From positions 1-56,191 of the forward strand of contig CASBHZ010000011.1 of NCBI GenBank assembly GCA_949123685.1: DNA of 56,191 nt, given 5' to 3'. The number at the start of each line of letters is the position of its first letter. Positions within the stretch are counted from its first letter, which is position 1. Positions 26,234 through 35,992 of the stretch are shown here, piece by piece. The translations under genes were made by a program, and so were the position numbers. Origin of the DNA: an uncultured Bacteroidales bacterium. GTDB lineage: Bacteria; Bacteroidota; Bacteroidia; Bacteroidales; Muribaculaceae. The notes beneath the pieces are model-generated. The model searched no databases. It was not told the origin of the DNA and saw nothing but the letters and a program-made list of their open reading frames with translations.

Positions 26234-26265
26234 CAAAGTTAACACAAAATACTGACAACCACAAA
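26234..26265 (-). promoter_or_regulatory. Promoter of the DUF1016 gene, implying a leaderless mRNA
   Basis: On the minus strand: TTTG (26265-26262), 20-base spacer, TAACTTTG (26241-26234). The start codon begins at 26229, only four bases after the -7 box, so the transcript would begin at or next to the ATG. Confidence 0.75.
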
Positions 26266-26308
26266 CTTTAATATTATCTGCAATGTTCCCGAACTCGCAT
26301 TAATAAAT

Positions 26309-26360
26309 ACATGATCAGCCCCTGAGAATCAGATTTAAGGTTCTCAGGGGCTGATCGTGT
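26309..26360. terminator. Long symmetric hairpin
   Basis: A 20-bp stem (26309-26328 with 26341-26360, one G-U pair) and a 12-base loop. It lies after the stop of the SGNH gene on the minus strand and before the DUF1016 promoter. No clear T-run on either side; it probably ends the SusCD operon transcript or stabilises its 3' end. Confidence 0.65.
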
Positions 26361-26412
26361 AAATTAATACAGTAAGTAAGGAATTGGGAACTTAACTGTA
26401 GGCTTGCGTGAA

Positions 26413-27558
26413 TTATTTCTTAGATGCAGGGCATTTGCCGGGTGATTTGCAGCAGTCTTTTGCTTTTGCAGCATCGATTATTTTCTTCAGGGCTGGGGTT
26501 GCGTTGATTTTTTCAGCAATGTTTATTGCGGCACGCTGGTAACCCATGTCGCCCGGATGAGTGCCGTCGACGCTTGTTTCATGATCCGTGCCTGTATATA
26601 GTCCGGGTTCAAAAAAGTAGATATTAGGGTCATTGGCAATGACTTTGGCGATCTCTTCGCGAGCTGCCTGCTCTTTGTCATTCTCAAACTTACGTTTCTT
26701 CAGGTCAAAATTTTTCCATTCACGATCTACGGTCTCAAGAAAAACGAGAGGAGTGGTAGGGTGTTTGGAGCGTATTTTTTTCACAAAAGGTGCGAAACGT
26801 TCGTGAATCTCCTTAGGTGACGGATTGGAGAAGCAGTCGAATATGAACATGTCGGCATCTGTGTCACAAATAATGTCAGCAAAAAACTGTTCCATCTTCT
26901 GCTGTCCGCTTGTGCCGTAGTTGGCAATGTCCACTCCCAACATACGGGAGAGTTGGGCGGGCCATGCCATTCCGGCACGGGAAGTGCCCGAACCATGCGT
27001 GTAGCTTGAACCCATGGCAACCACCGGAGCGCGTTTTATATCTCCGCATGATTCGATTCGTGAGTCGGGAGCTACCCCGATCTCAATGGAATTGACCTGC
27101 ATGAACGTAGGGAGATAAAGCATGCATTCCTTCATGGTTGTGTCCATATCGTTGATCATGGTCGATGCATGTTTTGTCCCCTTAAACTTAGGATTGCCGA
27201 AACCTGCCCATAGCCATTTTCCGTCTTGTTTGATATACAAGTCAAGTCCCTTCTCTGATATTGAAGCCATATTGGTATGCCTCAGTGTGTCAAGAGTTGT
27301 CCACTTGGCGCGGATGACCGGACTGTTGGTGCGGAAACGCAGTGCCATTCCTGTCGGCATGTTCAGATAATGCCGCACTCGCGAAGTCAGATCAGGATAT
27401 TTGTCGGTATTGATCCTGCGCAGGCGGTTGCCATCGTGTTGCGGTTTGTTGATAATCGTCAACGTTGTTCCGTCAACATACTTAAGGTTTTTAGTGTCTG
27501 CACACCATGTCGGCATACAGAAGGCTGCTATGGCGAGCAGCAGAAGGAACTTTTTCAT
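26413..27558 (-). CDS. SGNH/GDSL-family hydrolase (GxDLY type)
   Basis: 381 residues with a signal peptide (1-19). An N-terminal beta domain holds EKGLDLYIKQDGKWLW, the GxDLY signature. It is followed by the SGNH catalytic domain: GSSYTHGSG (Ser block), NYGTSGQQ and DGTHPGDMGYQ (Asp/His block). The family removes acyl groups, usually acetyl, from glycans. A Cys-rich tail (KDCCKSPGKCP) ends the protein. Last gene of the SusCD operon, 20 bases after the phosphodiester glycosidase gene. Confidence 0.82.
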   Translation of the reverse strand: MKKFLLLLAIAAFCMPTWCADTKNLKYVDGTTLTIINKPQHDGNRLRRINTDKYPDLTSRVRHYLNMPTGMALRFRTNSPVIRAKWTTLDTLRHTNMASISEKGLDLYIKQDGKWLWAGFGNPKFKGTKHASTMINDMDTTMKECMLYLPTFMQVNSIEIGVAPDSRIESCGDIKRAPVVAMGSSYTHGSGTSRAGMAWPAQLSRMLGVDIANYGTSGQQKMEQFFADIICDTDADMFIFDCFSNPSPKEIHERFAPFVKKIRSKHPTTPLVFLETVDREWKNFDLKKRKFENDKEQAAREEIAKVIANDPNIYFFEPGLYTGTDHETSVDGTHPGDMGYQRAAINIAEKINATPALKKIIDAAKAKDCCKSPGKCPASKK

Positions 27559-27578
27559 GATTGATTAAATATTGTTGA

Positions 27579-29300
27579 TTAGTTTACGATAATTTTATCG
27601 GTTTTGTTGCCTTCATGCCGGATATATACACCGGGAGTGTCAGGTTTTCTGCATTTCACTCCTGATATGTTGTAATATTCTACATGAGCAGGCTGTTTGT
27701 CAACAAGAACTCCATTGATGCCCGACCCTCCTGCCACCGATACGGTTTTGCTAACGGACAGGTTTCCTACTGATACGGTTAACGGTGCTGACGCAGGAAT
27801 TTTTCCGGCTGTGAAAACCTTGCCGTTGCATGATCCTATTTCGGGCGGGCAAGACATTGTGAAATCCGTGATATTCTTGTTTATAAGCTCTCCATATATG
27901 TTGTACCCGAGGATAACGGGTGTAAAAGATTCTCCGGCCTGAAGGTTGATCTGAGGATGGTCAAATTCCAATGACGCAAGCCGGGTGTCTCCCTCCGGGG
28001 CTATAGAGAAAACCATCCATCCGTTTGCCACGGGACGCGGAGCCGCTTCCGTGGTCTTGTTTACAATCTCATAGTCAATCATCATTTCAGCGGAACCTCC
28101 CGCATCGAAATTCGACATGTTCCAGCATCCGAAATGTTTGGCGATCTCGCACATTACCGATGTCGGGCATCCTGCCGACTTACCATACACAGGATCCGTA
28201 GATTTATCAACCACAATCATGTATAGGGTCTTGCCGTCTTCCGAGCATCCATATGCAGTGCGGGAATAGACCATGCTGTTGTAATCTTCATTATAGTTAT
28301 GTTCAGTGAGTTCACCTTTTCTCATAACCATGGCATTACCCCCGATCGCCTGTTCCACTACGGGGGTGATGTCTCCTTCAAAAGTCCAGTAATATTTCAA
28401 TACTACGGGATCTCCTACTTTTAGAGTCTGGTTGGCACCCCCGAAAGAGACAATGGCAAGGTCATAGTCTCCAAGTTTGCCCCGGGCATTAGTGTTCTTT
28501 TTCACTTCCTTTACAGTGAATCCTATATCATTGCCGCCACTCCATTTTTCACCCTCATTCATCTTGAGATACACCTCGATTCCGTCGGAGACATCCTCCT
28601 TGAGTTTGTATTGGTCTTTGCCGTTGTTGTCCTTACCTATATAATAGGGCATGAATTCCCTATCTCCGCCATAGAAGCTGTTGTACATTGCATAGGCTTT
28701 TGCCTGGAATCCTTTATTGCAGGTCTGTATGTTCTTTTCTGTTCCGGAGGGAGCTTTTTTGAAACATAATGTAGGTTTGCAGTAGTCAATATTTAGTGTT
28801 TTATCATATGAAACGGTCACTACGCCCGTCCGTTCCGTTCCACCATCCCATATTTCTTTGTTTTTGTTCGATTCTGTAACCAATGTCCCGTTGCGGACGC
28901 TTGCATTGCGTGTTATGCCTGCATATAAGGGGTATTCCTTTTGGCTCCCGACTATCCAGAAGTTAGCGTTCGCAGCAGCAAGCGGATGATGGGAAGTCGC
29001 GTCAAGTCGTTTTGCCGCGTCTGTAAGGAGCTCAGTTCCTTTTGCTGATTCGTTTGCAACGGTAGTTTCAATGCGGTTATAAGGGTTGTTTAGATCAACG
29101 GTTACGAGATTCACGTTCAACCCGGTTTCCGCATATTCCGGCAGACGTATCCGGCGATATAAGGTTCCGGGACCAATCTTGCGTTCTATTATAATGTCGG
29201 CATTATATGTGTTATCTCCAATCTGAATGTCCTCGGCATTGGCAAAAGAAGCAAAGCCGATCAGCATTGACAGCATGGATAATAGGAATCGTGTGTTCAT
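27579..29300 (-). CDS. NAGPA-type phosphodiester glycosidase
   Basis: 573 residues from the ATG at 29300 (a TTG 18 bases upstream is less likely). Signal peptide MNTRFLLSMLSMLIGFASFA. The phosphodiester glycosidase domain shows RTAYGCSEDG, the MSNFDAGGSAEMM block (DGGGS-like) and RPVANGWMVFS. The reference enzyme removes GlcNAc from GlcNAc-phospho-mannose, so a sugar-1-phosphate diester is the expected substrate. The chain ends in a C-terminal module (YYNISGVKC, GVYIRHEG) like that of the protein at 207. A palindrome covers its -7 box. The BACON gene lies 143 bases upstream. Confidence 0.85.
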   Translation of the reverse strand: MNTRFLLSMLSMLIGFASFANAEDIQIGDNTYNADIIIERKIGPGTLYRRIRLPEYAETGLNVNLVTVDLNNPYNRIETTVANESAKGTELLTDAAKRLDATSHHPLAAANANFWIVGSQKEYPLYAGITRNASVRNGTLVTESNKNKEIWDGGTERTGVVTVSYDKTLNIDYCKPTLCFKKAPSGTEKNIQTCNKGFQAKAYAMYNSFYGGDREFMPYYIGKDNNGKDQYKLKEDVSDGIEVYLKMNEGEKWSGGNDIGFTVKEVKKNTNARGKLGDYDLAIVSFGGANQTLKVGDPVVLKYYWTFEGDITPVVEQAIGGNAMVMRKGELTEHNYNEDYNSMVYSRTAYGCSEDGKTLYMIVVDKSTDPVYGKSAGCPTSVMCEIAKHFGCWNMSNFDAGGSAEMMIDYEIVNKTTEAAPRPVANGWMVFSIAPEGDTRLASLEFDHPQINLQAGESFTPVILGYNIYGELINKNITDFTMSCPPEIGSCNGKVFTAGKIPASAPLTVSVGNLSVSKTVSVAGGSGINGVLVDKQPAHVEYYNISGVKCRKPDTPGVYIRHEGNKTDKIIVN

Positions 29301-29316
29301 TAGATAAAAGTGTAGC

Positions 29317-29366
29317 AATCCACAAAGTTAGCAGAAATTTTGTAATTCCGGTTCACTTTGTGGATT
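29317..29366 (-). promoter_or_regulatory. Internal promoter and palindrome before the phosphodiester glycosidase
   Basis: TAACTTTG on the minus strand (29330-29323) lies 22 bases before the ATG. It is contained partly in a perfect 11-bp inverted repeat, 29317-29327 with 29356-29366. No TTTG is found 20 bases upstream. The palindrome could be an operator or an RNA hairpin between operon genes. Confidence 0.5.
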
Positions 29367-29443
29367 AAATTAATTTTACTGAGATTTATTTCACAAATAT
29401 TTATTTACAGACGCACCATTGTAGTGCATCATTTTTATGCATG

Positions 29444-30769
29444 TCAGTTTACAACGACCTTGAAATTGTCAATAAACATGCGGGAGTTTTTGCCATCGGC
29501 ATCCTGATAGCTGTTTTCGATCGATGAATCTCCCGAGACGAAAACTATTCTGGAGGTTCCATCCATTCCCGTTACGTCGATGGAGAATTGAGCTGATGGA
29601 GTCTGCCATATTTCGGTAGCCGTGGGATCAAGTGCGGGCATCATCCATGCATCATCGGCAAATGTGAATCTTACTGCCGGAAGGGTTATGTCTTTTCCGG
29701 CTTCGTTGCGGTAGCGTATGGAGAAACCGGTTTCGCCTTGACTGCTGCATCCGTAAATATTGCCGGGTCCGAGCACTGCAACAAAGAATTGTCCGCAGGC
29801 ATCTTTGACGTTCTTGTTTGAAGCATAGCCGAGAGCGCTCCATGAGATGGTTGCATCAGACGCTGCGGCAATCTCAGGCACTGCCGGAGACATCAAGTCG
29901 GCGCCATAACCACCCTTGCCGAATTTGAGGAATCCCGTTCGCGCATATATCCATGTTGAGAGTGATTCCCAGCCATGAGCTTTTTCCTCTGCTGTCCATT
30001 GATCGATTCGTATCTCTTTCTTTCCGGTTTCAATTTTCCATCCGAAGATTCCCGCCTCGCTCTTAAGCCAGCTGAAATTATCAAAGAATGTGGCGTCAAG
30101 TTGTATTATCTCGATTGTTCTGCTTAGGGATGCGAATTCACCTTTTCCTTTCACTGTCAACAATGCGCGTATCTCGGTGCCTGTCTCATTAAGTCGGTCA
30201 GTTCTCACTGTAAGCTGCGAAGGAGAGTCGTATGTAACAGAGAAACGTCCGTCCGTATCGCCATTGATGATACTTTCCCATTCGATATTTGAGTCGATAT
30301 TGACAGGAACACTGCCTCCGGCACGTTTGATATTCACGAGAGTAGTGCTGACATTAAGATACGGCTCACATCCTTTCTGACAAAAACTAAGCATCTGCGG
30401 CTGTTCTGCGCCGTTGAGGAGAATTTTATATTGCGCTACCCGTTCCACCGGGGAGGTGTTCTCCTCACAATATATTCTGATAAGACCATCTGCATCCCCT
30501 TCCATAGGGAAGACTTTTGCCCAAGACATGGAAGTCTCGTCCATGGGGACAAGTTGCCAGCTGCAATTGGACCGGACTACTAATTTTTCACCTTTCGAGA
30601 AAGTTGTCATATCGATCCCTTCCTGAGGTAGTGTAAAATTATCGATATCCTCTATGTTGAAATATATGTTGCCTGCTAAAGGTTCCTCCTCTTTGTCACA
30701 TGCTGTGAGAAATTGTGTGAATATTGAGAGCGACAATGCCGAAATTATTGATATGTATATGGTCTTCAT
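29444..30769 (-). CDS. BACON-domain surface lipoprotein, SGBP-like
   Basis: 441 residues from the ATG at 30769, chosen because it places a normal lipoprotein signal with lipobox LTAC at about residues 20-23. Two BACON-like beta-sandwich domains (about 40-130 and 140-220) are followed by a C-terminal jelly-roll-like domain (ATISWSALGYASNKN). In SusCD loci such proteins are cell-surface glycan-binding proteins, encoded straight after SusD as here (5-base gap). No catalytic motif. Substrate unknown. Confidence 0.8.
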   Translation of the reverse strand: MKTIYISIISALSLSIFTQFLTACDKEEEPLAGNIYFNIEDIDNFTLPQEGIDMTTFSKGEKLVVRSNCSWQLVPMDETSMSWAKVFPMEGDADGLIRIYCEENTSPVERVAQYKILLNGAEQPQMLSFCQKGCEPYLNVSTTLVNIKRAGGSVPVNIDSNIEWESIINGDTDGRFSVTYDSPSQLTVRTDRLNETGTEIRALLTVKGKGEFASLSRTIEIIQLDATFFDNFSWLKSEAGIFGWKIETGKKEIRIDQWTAEEKAHGWESLSTWIYARTGFLKFGKGGYGADLMSPAVPEIAAASDATISWSALGYASNKNVKDACGQFFVAVLGPGNIYGCSSQGETGFSIRYRNEAGKDITLPAVRFTFADDAWMMPALDPTATEIWQTPSAQFSIDVTGMDGTSRIVFVSGDSSIENSYQDADGKNSRMFIDNFKVVVN

Positions 30770-30774
30770 GATTA

Positions 30775-32355
30775 TTATCTTGGATTTGCTACCGGGAATT
30801 TGCCTGTTATTGCTTTGAGACTCCACCATACAGGGGTAAGCATGTTGTTCTCTCCACCCATACGCTGCAATGCCTCAGCTACGTGTTGCGGATTGGTACC
30901 TGTTGTGGTAATACAGTAGGCGAAACGTTGCGGAAGCTGGTAATTATTGAAATATGTTCCTTCTCCCATAGTGAGCACCGGCCATCCGGTGCGGCGGAGT
31001 TCATGGTAAGCCTCCATTCCAACCCAGAAGAGGGAAAGGAATTTCTGCTCACAGATAAGTTTCTCCTTGTTTGGATTATTATCCCATCCGGCAAGATTAC
31101 CATTAAGGAATTTTGTAACATTCTGCTCATTTAAGGGAGCCTTTACCTTTGAATATTGTTCATATTCAGCCCATTTATAGCATGATGCAGCAACTGCATT
31201 TTCGTAATAATTGCGGGCTGCGTTTTCTCCTCCCGTTATCAGCCCTTTCAGTGCAGCCTCCGCCAAAATGAACTGCACTTCGGAATAATCCATGAGGAAT
31301 GCATGAGCGTCATCGCGCACAAGTACGTTATAATTAAGGAATGAAGCATCCTTGCCGGCGACACCTCCGTCTTCCGGCTGGCATCCGGCTATCGTACCTT
31401 TCCAGTCATCTACACCGGAGCGTTTGATTGCCCATGTTGTGAGTCTTGGATCCTGCTCGACATTTGTCCCTTCATAGCTAAGTGTCATCTTGATGAATTG
31501 TTCGGCAATCAGATATGAGCTGGACGAAAATTTGCTCTGGTCAATGTCTATAGGGCGGAAATGATTATAATAAGGATCCACTCCCGTGTTGCGCACGGTG
31601 GCGTTATCTGAATTTGATGTGAAAACCGGATACTTGGATGGGTTATCAAGCATCTCCTGCATTTTTTCACCGGATTTCATTTCCTGCCGACCGCTGACGC
31701 GACAGAGGAGTCTGAGATAAATAGAATTGTTGAACTTCCTCCACTTTGCCATATCGCCGGCATACATGAGATCCATTGTCCCTTTTTCGAACTTTGGTTT
31801 TGACGCGTACAGCTCGTTGGCTGTCTCAAGTTCTGCAAACATTTGTTCGTAAACCTCTTTCTGGCTGTCGAATTTTGGATGGTCGATACCATTGTCTCCC
31901 TGATAAGCCTCTCTGTATGGAATGTCTCCATATAAATCCGTGAGATTGGAGAGGAGGTATACCTTTAGTGTCAAAGCTACCGCCTTGCAGGCATCATCTT
32001 TAAATTTATCAGCGAGCTTATACATATGCACGGCATTGCCGGCTTTGGTGGCGTAATTGCTCCACACTGAAGCGAATTGATTGTCAGTGATCTTGTATCT
32101 GTGCCTTTCCTGTCCGCTCAGAGATGTGCATGCAGTGAACTGGACGAGTTCATCACACCAATAGTAAGCGTAATATGTATTGTTTTTCGCTGTGGAATAG
32201 AAAAGGCTCTCAAACATGCCGTAAGGTTGAAGTTCCCCTACAAGCATCTTGTTGGGGTCTGTGTTTGTTTCTTCGAAATCATGCGTACATCCGCCACATA
32301 TACCGGTTAGCATGATGAGTGGAGCAGCAAAATATATTTTTGATTTATTCTTCAT
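30775..32355 (-). CDS. SusD/RagB-family outer-membrane lipoprotein
   Basis: 526 residues from the ATG at 32355 (MKNKSKIYF), with lipobox GICGGC; the upstream start at 32382 would overlap susC. The mature start DFEETNTDPNKM is typical of the PF12771-like SusD group. The helical TPR-like body shows WCDELVQFTACTSLSGQERHRY and the C-terminal LSLFWVGMEAYHELRRTGWPV block. It caps the partner SusC barrel on the cell surface and binds the ligand. Immediately downstream of susC (7-base gap). Confidence 0.92.
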   Translation of the reverse strand: MKNKSKIYFAAPLIMLTGICGGCTHDFEETNTDPNKMLVGELQPYGMFESLFYSTAKNNTYYAYYWCDELVQFTACTSLSGQERHRYKITDNQFASVWSNYATKAGNAVHMYKLADKFKDDACKAVALTLKVYLLSNLTDLYGDIPYREAYQGDNGIDHPKFDSQKEVYEQMFAELETANELYASKPKFEKGTMDLMYAGDMAKWRKFNNSIYLRLLCRVSGRQEMKSGEKMQEMLDNPSKYPVFTSNSDNATVRNTGVDPYYNHFRPIDIDQSKFSSSSYLIAEQFIKMTLSYEGTNVEQDPRLTTWAIKRSGVDDWKGTIAGCQPEDGGVAGKDASFLNYNVLVRDDAHAFLMDYSEVQFILAEAALKGLITGGENAARNYYENAVAASCYKWAEYEQYSKVKAPLNEQNVTKFLNGNLAGWDNNPNKEKLICEQKFLSLFWVGMEAYHELRRTGWPVLTMGEGTYFNNYQLPQRFAYCITTTGTNPQHVAEALQRMGGENNMLTPVWWSLKAITGKFPVANPR

Positions 32356-32362
32356 GATGATG

Positions 32363-35300
32363 TTAGAATGAAAGTTTGACATTCACGCCATAAGTGCGGG
32401 TCATAGGTAGTGCTCCGGCTTCAACGCCGCTGTATACGTTGGTTCCGACCAATGCTCCAGCCTCTGGGTCATAAAGGGGGAACTTTGTTATACAGAATAT
32501 GTTGGTGGCGTAGAAGCCGACGGATACGCCTTGGAATACTTTAGACTTGTGGCATAGTCTGGCAGGAAGGTTATAGTCAAGACGCAATTCCTTGAGTTTG
32601 AGAAAGTCGGTTTTAAAAACATTCTCCTCGGTGAAGTCGCGTTTGTAGATCAGGGTGTAATAGGAGTTTATACTTCCCGTTACGGTCTTGTTTGGCTGAT
32701 AAGTGATGCTTCCATCGGAATCTGCGACAGCATTGACACCCTCGACCACGAGACCGTCGTAACGTCCGGGAAGGGAATTTTTCAATTTACCTTGATATGC
32801 AAACATCGAGTGAGTGAGAGAGTAGGCGTGACCACCCATCTGAGCCGTGAAGTTGAGTCCAAGCGTAAAGTCCTTGTATCTGAAATTCATAGCCATTCCT
32901 CCTCTCCATGTGGGATTTATCTTACCGAAGTTTTTGTTGGTGGTCTGATCAAGAATTGGCAATCCGGTGCTTGGATCAACGATCTTCATGCCGGAACAAT
33001 CAACCTTATTCCCATTCTCATCCATATAGAAAGAACCTTCGGGGGCGCGTTCATATCCCCTGCCATAAAGCCATCCCATTTCCTTACCTATGTAAGAATA
33101 AATATTCACACCGTTGCCTACGATATTCTGAGCCTGTTGGTAAGGAATTTCCGGATCCCATCCGTCTTCAAGACTTACAAGCTTGTTCCAGTTTCGTGCC
33201 CAGTTTATGTCAATGCTCCATGTGAAATCACGAGTGCGGACGGGAACACCGTGTAATGCAATCTCAATACCCTGGTTCCTGATTTCTCCACAATTCATTT
33301 TCTTGCTTGACGATCCGATTATAGGGTCCGTGACAGCACTGATAATCTGGTTTGTTGTCCTTGAATTATAATATGCGATGTCAATGCCAAATCGGTTCAT
33401 GAAGAAACGGCTGTCGATACCGACTTCATAGCTTTCTACATTCTCAGGCTTGATGAAATAATTCGCACGGTTGCCCGGCAATTCATAGCTGCCGGGGTAA
33501 GTGGATGAGCTTGTATAGGAATCTACAAGTGTATAAGGAGATGTGTCGTTACCAACATTTGCCCATGAACCGCGCATCTTGAGCATATTTATCCAGGGAG
33601 CTTTATCCTGCAGGTTCAATACCCGGTCGAGGAGCACACTCGCCGATACCGAAGGGTAGAAGAAAGACCAGTTGTGTCTGCCAAGTGCAGAAGACCAGTC
33701 ATTTCGGGCTGTTATGTCAAGGAAGTATGTGTTGTCCCAGCTGGCATTGAGAAAACCATAAAAGCTGTTCACAACCTTACGGCTTCTCCAATTGTATTCG
33801 CGAGGATTTTCACCGGTAGGAAGATTGGTGGAATTATATACCCCCTCCTCACCGAGTTTGGACAGGGTGATAGAATGTCTCCATACACTGCGAGTCATGT
33901 TGTTTCCTCCGAAGGCTGCATTAAGACCGAGACGTTGGCTGAACAGATCATTATTGACATACTTGAGCATGAAGTCAAGATTGGTTTCATTGTCACGGTT
34001 GTTCTGCTCCCGGTAGAAACCGGATTTATAACCCGGAGTGCGGAATGGTTTCTTCTGCTGACGGAAATCGGTCATGAAGTCAGTTCCTGCACGCAGATCA
34101 AGTGTCAGTCCTTTTACAGGGAAGGATACTTGGACGAGGACGTTACCATAGAAGCGGTCTTTGTTGATGGAGTTGGTTGCTTCGTAAAGCTGTTGGTAGG
34201 GGTTTCCAGGTTCTGTATTGCCGAGACGGTTGACCATTGATTTGCCGTCGTAACGATTGGATTCATAATTCTCCTTAGTGCATCTGCCGGCAAAATATTC
34301 ATTTTTATATGAATCCATGCTGATATTGTTCGTACCCCATATGATATAATAAGTTGGGGCAGAGGTGGAATAACCTGAGATAGGCGTGTTGTCAGACGTT
34401 TTGTGAAGATAGTTACCCTTTGCCTGAATCTTTATCCATTTGCTGACCTTCGTGTTGAATGAGAAGGATACGGAGGTATTGGCATATCCGGTGTTGGGCA
34501 TGATCCAGTTGTTGCGAGTATCTGTTACCGATACACGTGAACTCGTTCCTTTACCATTGTTTGATGTCAGGGTTACAGAATTTTTGAAAGTCGTGCCGGT
34601 TTGGAATATTCCGGTATACCAGTCATCGGCATATACATAAGGAAGCAGTGTGTATTCTCCGGTTTCCCAATTGTATGACTCATATTGGTTTCTCAATTTT
34701 GACGCATCGAACTTTTCACCGAAAGCATAGCGAGACGTGACACTTGTAGGAGTGAAACCTTCCGGAGCGGGAGTGTCCTTAAATTGCCAGAAACCGTATT
34801 GCCCGAAACCATTGTCGTTACCGGGACCGTACTCTGTTTGAAAATCCGGGAAATAACCGGCTTTTTCAAAAGTGACAGATGAGTTCACAGTCACTCCGAT
34901 ACCTTTTGTCTTTCTACCAGACTTTGTGGTTATGACAATCGCACCGTTGGCAGCGCGTGATCCATAAAGGGCTGTAGCTGCAGGTCCCTTAAGTATGGAA
35001 ACGCTCTCTACATCTTCCGGATTAATTTCCGAAGCTGCATTACCAAAATCCACCGGACTGTCGGCATTGGAATATGTGCCACCTGAGCCGGTGCCTGCAT
35101 CTCCGGAGTTGATTGGCACGCCATCGACAACGAATAGTGCTTCGTTACTGCCGTAGTTCAGCGACTGATCTCCGCGGAGCACTACGCGCATAGAACCGTT
35201 TGGTCCGGATCCTGCACCTGTGGCACTAAGTCCGGCAACTTTGCCGTCAAGTGCGTTGAGCCAGTTGCCGGATACCGTATTGTTGAGATCTTCACCTTCG

Positions 35301-35992
35301 ACTTTTGTGACAGCATAACCGAGAGATTTCTGCTCACGGGTGATACCCAACGCAGTGACGACAACTTCGTTAAGATTCACAGACGAAGAATTAAGGGTGA
35401 TTTTTAGATCTTTCCCTTTTGTTGCTTTTGTTTCCGAGGGATTATAGCCAACATAGCGCGCAACGAGAACAGGATTTGCGGATGCAACACGGATAATGAA
35501 CTTTCCATCCGTATCGGTTGACGCACCCAAATTTGTGCCTTTCACCATTACGGTTGCGCCGATGAGAGGTTCGCCTTTATCATCGACAACGATACCTTTT
35601 AAGTTCCAGCCCTTTCCCGGCTTTTTTTCTTCAGTCGGTGTCTCAGGTTGCTTTTTCACTTCCTTTTTTTGTTCGGAGGCAGGGGTGCGGGCAATCAGTA
35701 TTTTTTTGTTCTGTACTTTTACTGAAGTTTCCGGCAATGCCTCTCTTAAGATTGAAGAAATCGGTTTGTTGACTGCCTTGATTGTGACACGGCGTTCGAG
35801 CGGTAGGTCCGCATCCGCATATGCGAACGTGTAGCTGCTTTTCTTCTCTATAATATTGAGAAGTTCCCTTACCGTAATGTTTCGGGCATCAAGCGAGATT
35901 GTTTCTTTTTGCGCAAGGGCGTGCTGCGTTCCTGCCAAAAGAAGAATCAATACAGGGATAAACCTGCATAGGGTTTTCAATTGATGAATCAT
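32363..35992 (-). CDS. SusC/RagA TonB-dependent transporter with STN domain
   Basis: 1209 residues. Signal peptide (1-27), STN domain (about 28-98, DARNITVRELLNIIEKK), a Pro/Lys/Glu-rich linker, carboxypeptidase-like domain (about 128-208), plug domain from about 215, and a beta-barrel ending in VNVKLSF. The STN domain marks transporters that signal through FecR to an ECF sigma factor, and FecR is encoded directly upstream with a 4-base ATGA overlap. It imports the SusD-captured substrate across the outer membrane. Confidence 0.95.
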   Translation of the reverse strand: MIHQLKTLCRFIPVLILLLAGTQHALAQKETISLDARNITVRELLNIIEKKSSYTFAYADADLPLERRVTIKAVNKPISSILREALPETSVKVQNKKILIARTPASEQKKEVKKQPETPTEEKKPGKGWNLKGIVVDDKGEPLIGATVMVKGTNLGASTDTDGKFIIRVASANPVLVARYVGYNPSETKATKGKDLKITLNSSSVNLNEVVVTALGITREQKSLGYAVTKVEGEDLNNTVSGNWLNALDGKVAGLSATGAGSGPNGSMRVVLRGDQSLNYGSNEALFVVDGVPINSGDAGTGSGGTYSNADSPVDFGNAASEINPEDVESVSILKGPAATALYGSRAANGAIVITTKSGRKTKGIGVTVNSSVTFEKAGYFPDFQTEYGPGNDNGFGQYGFWQFKDTPAPEGFTPTSVTSRYAFGEKFDASKLRNQYESYNWETGEYTLLPYVYADDWYTGIFQTGTTFKNSVTLTSNNGKGTSSRVSVTDTRNNWIMPNTGYANTSVSFSFNTKVSKWIKIQAKGNYLHKTSDNTPISGYSTSAPTYYIIWGTNNISMDSYKNEYFAGRCTKENYESNRYDGKSMVNRLGNTEPGNPYQQLYEATNSINKDRFYGNVLVQVSFPVKGLTLDLRAGTDFMTDFRQQKKPFRTPGYKSGFYREQNNRDNETNLDFMLKYVNNDLFSQRLGLNAAFGGNNMTRSVWRHSITLSKLGEEGVYNSTNLPTGENPREYNWRSRKVVNSFYGFLNASWDNTYFLDITARNDWSSALGRHNWSFFYPSVSASVLLDRVLNLQDKAPWINMLKMRGSWANVGNDTSPYTLVDSYTSSSTYPGSYELPGNRANYFIKPENVESYEVGIDSRFFMNRFGIDIAYYNSRTTNQIISAVTDPIIGSSSKKMNCGEIRNQGIEIALHGVPVRTRDFTWSIDINWARNWNKLVSLEDGWDPEIPYQQAQNIVGNGVNIYSYIGKEMGWLYGRGYERAPEGSFYMDENGNKVDCSGMKIVDPSTGLPILDQTTNKNFGKINPTWRGGMAMNFRYKDFTLGLNFTAQMGGHAYSLTHSMFAYQGKLKNSLPGRYDGLVVEGVNAVADSDGSITYQPNKTVTGSINSYYTLIYKRDFTEENVFKTDFLKLKELRLDYNLPARLCHKSKVFQGVSVGFYATNIFCITKFPLYDPEAGALVGTNVYSGVEAGALPMTRTYGVNVKLSF

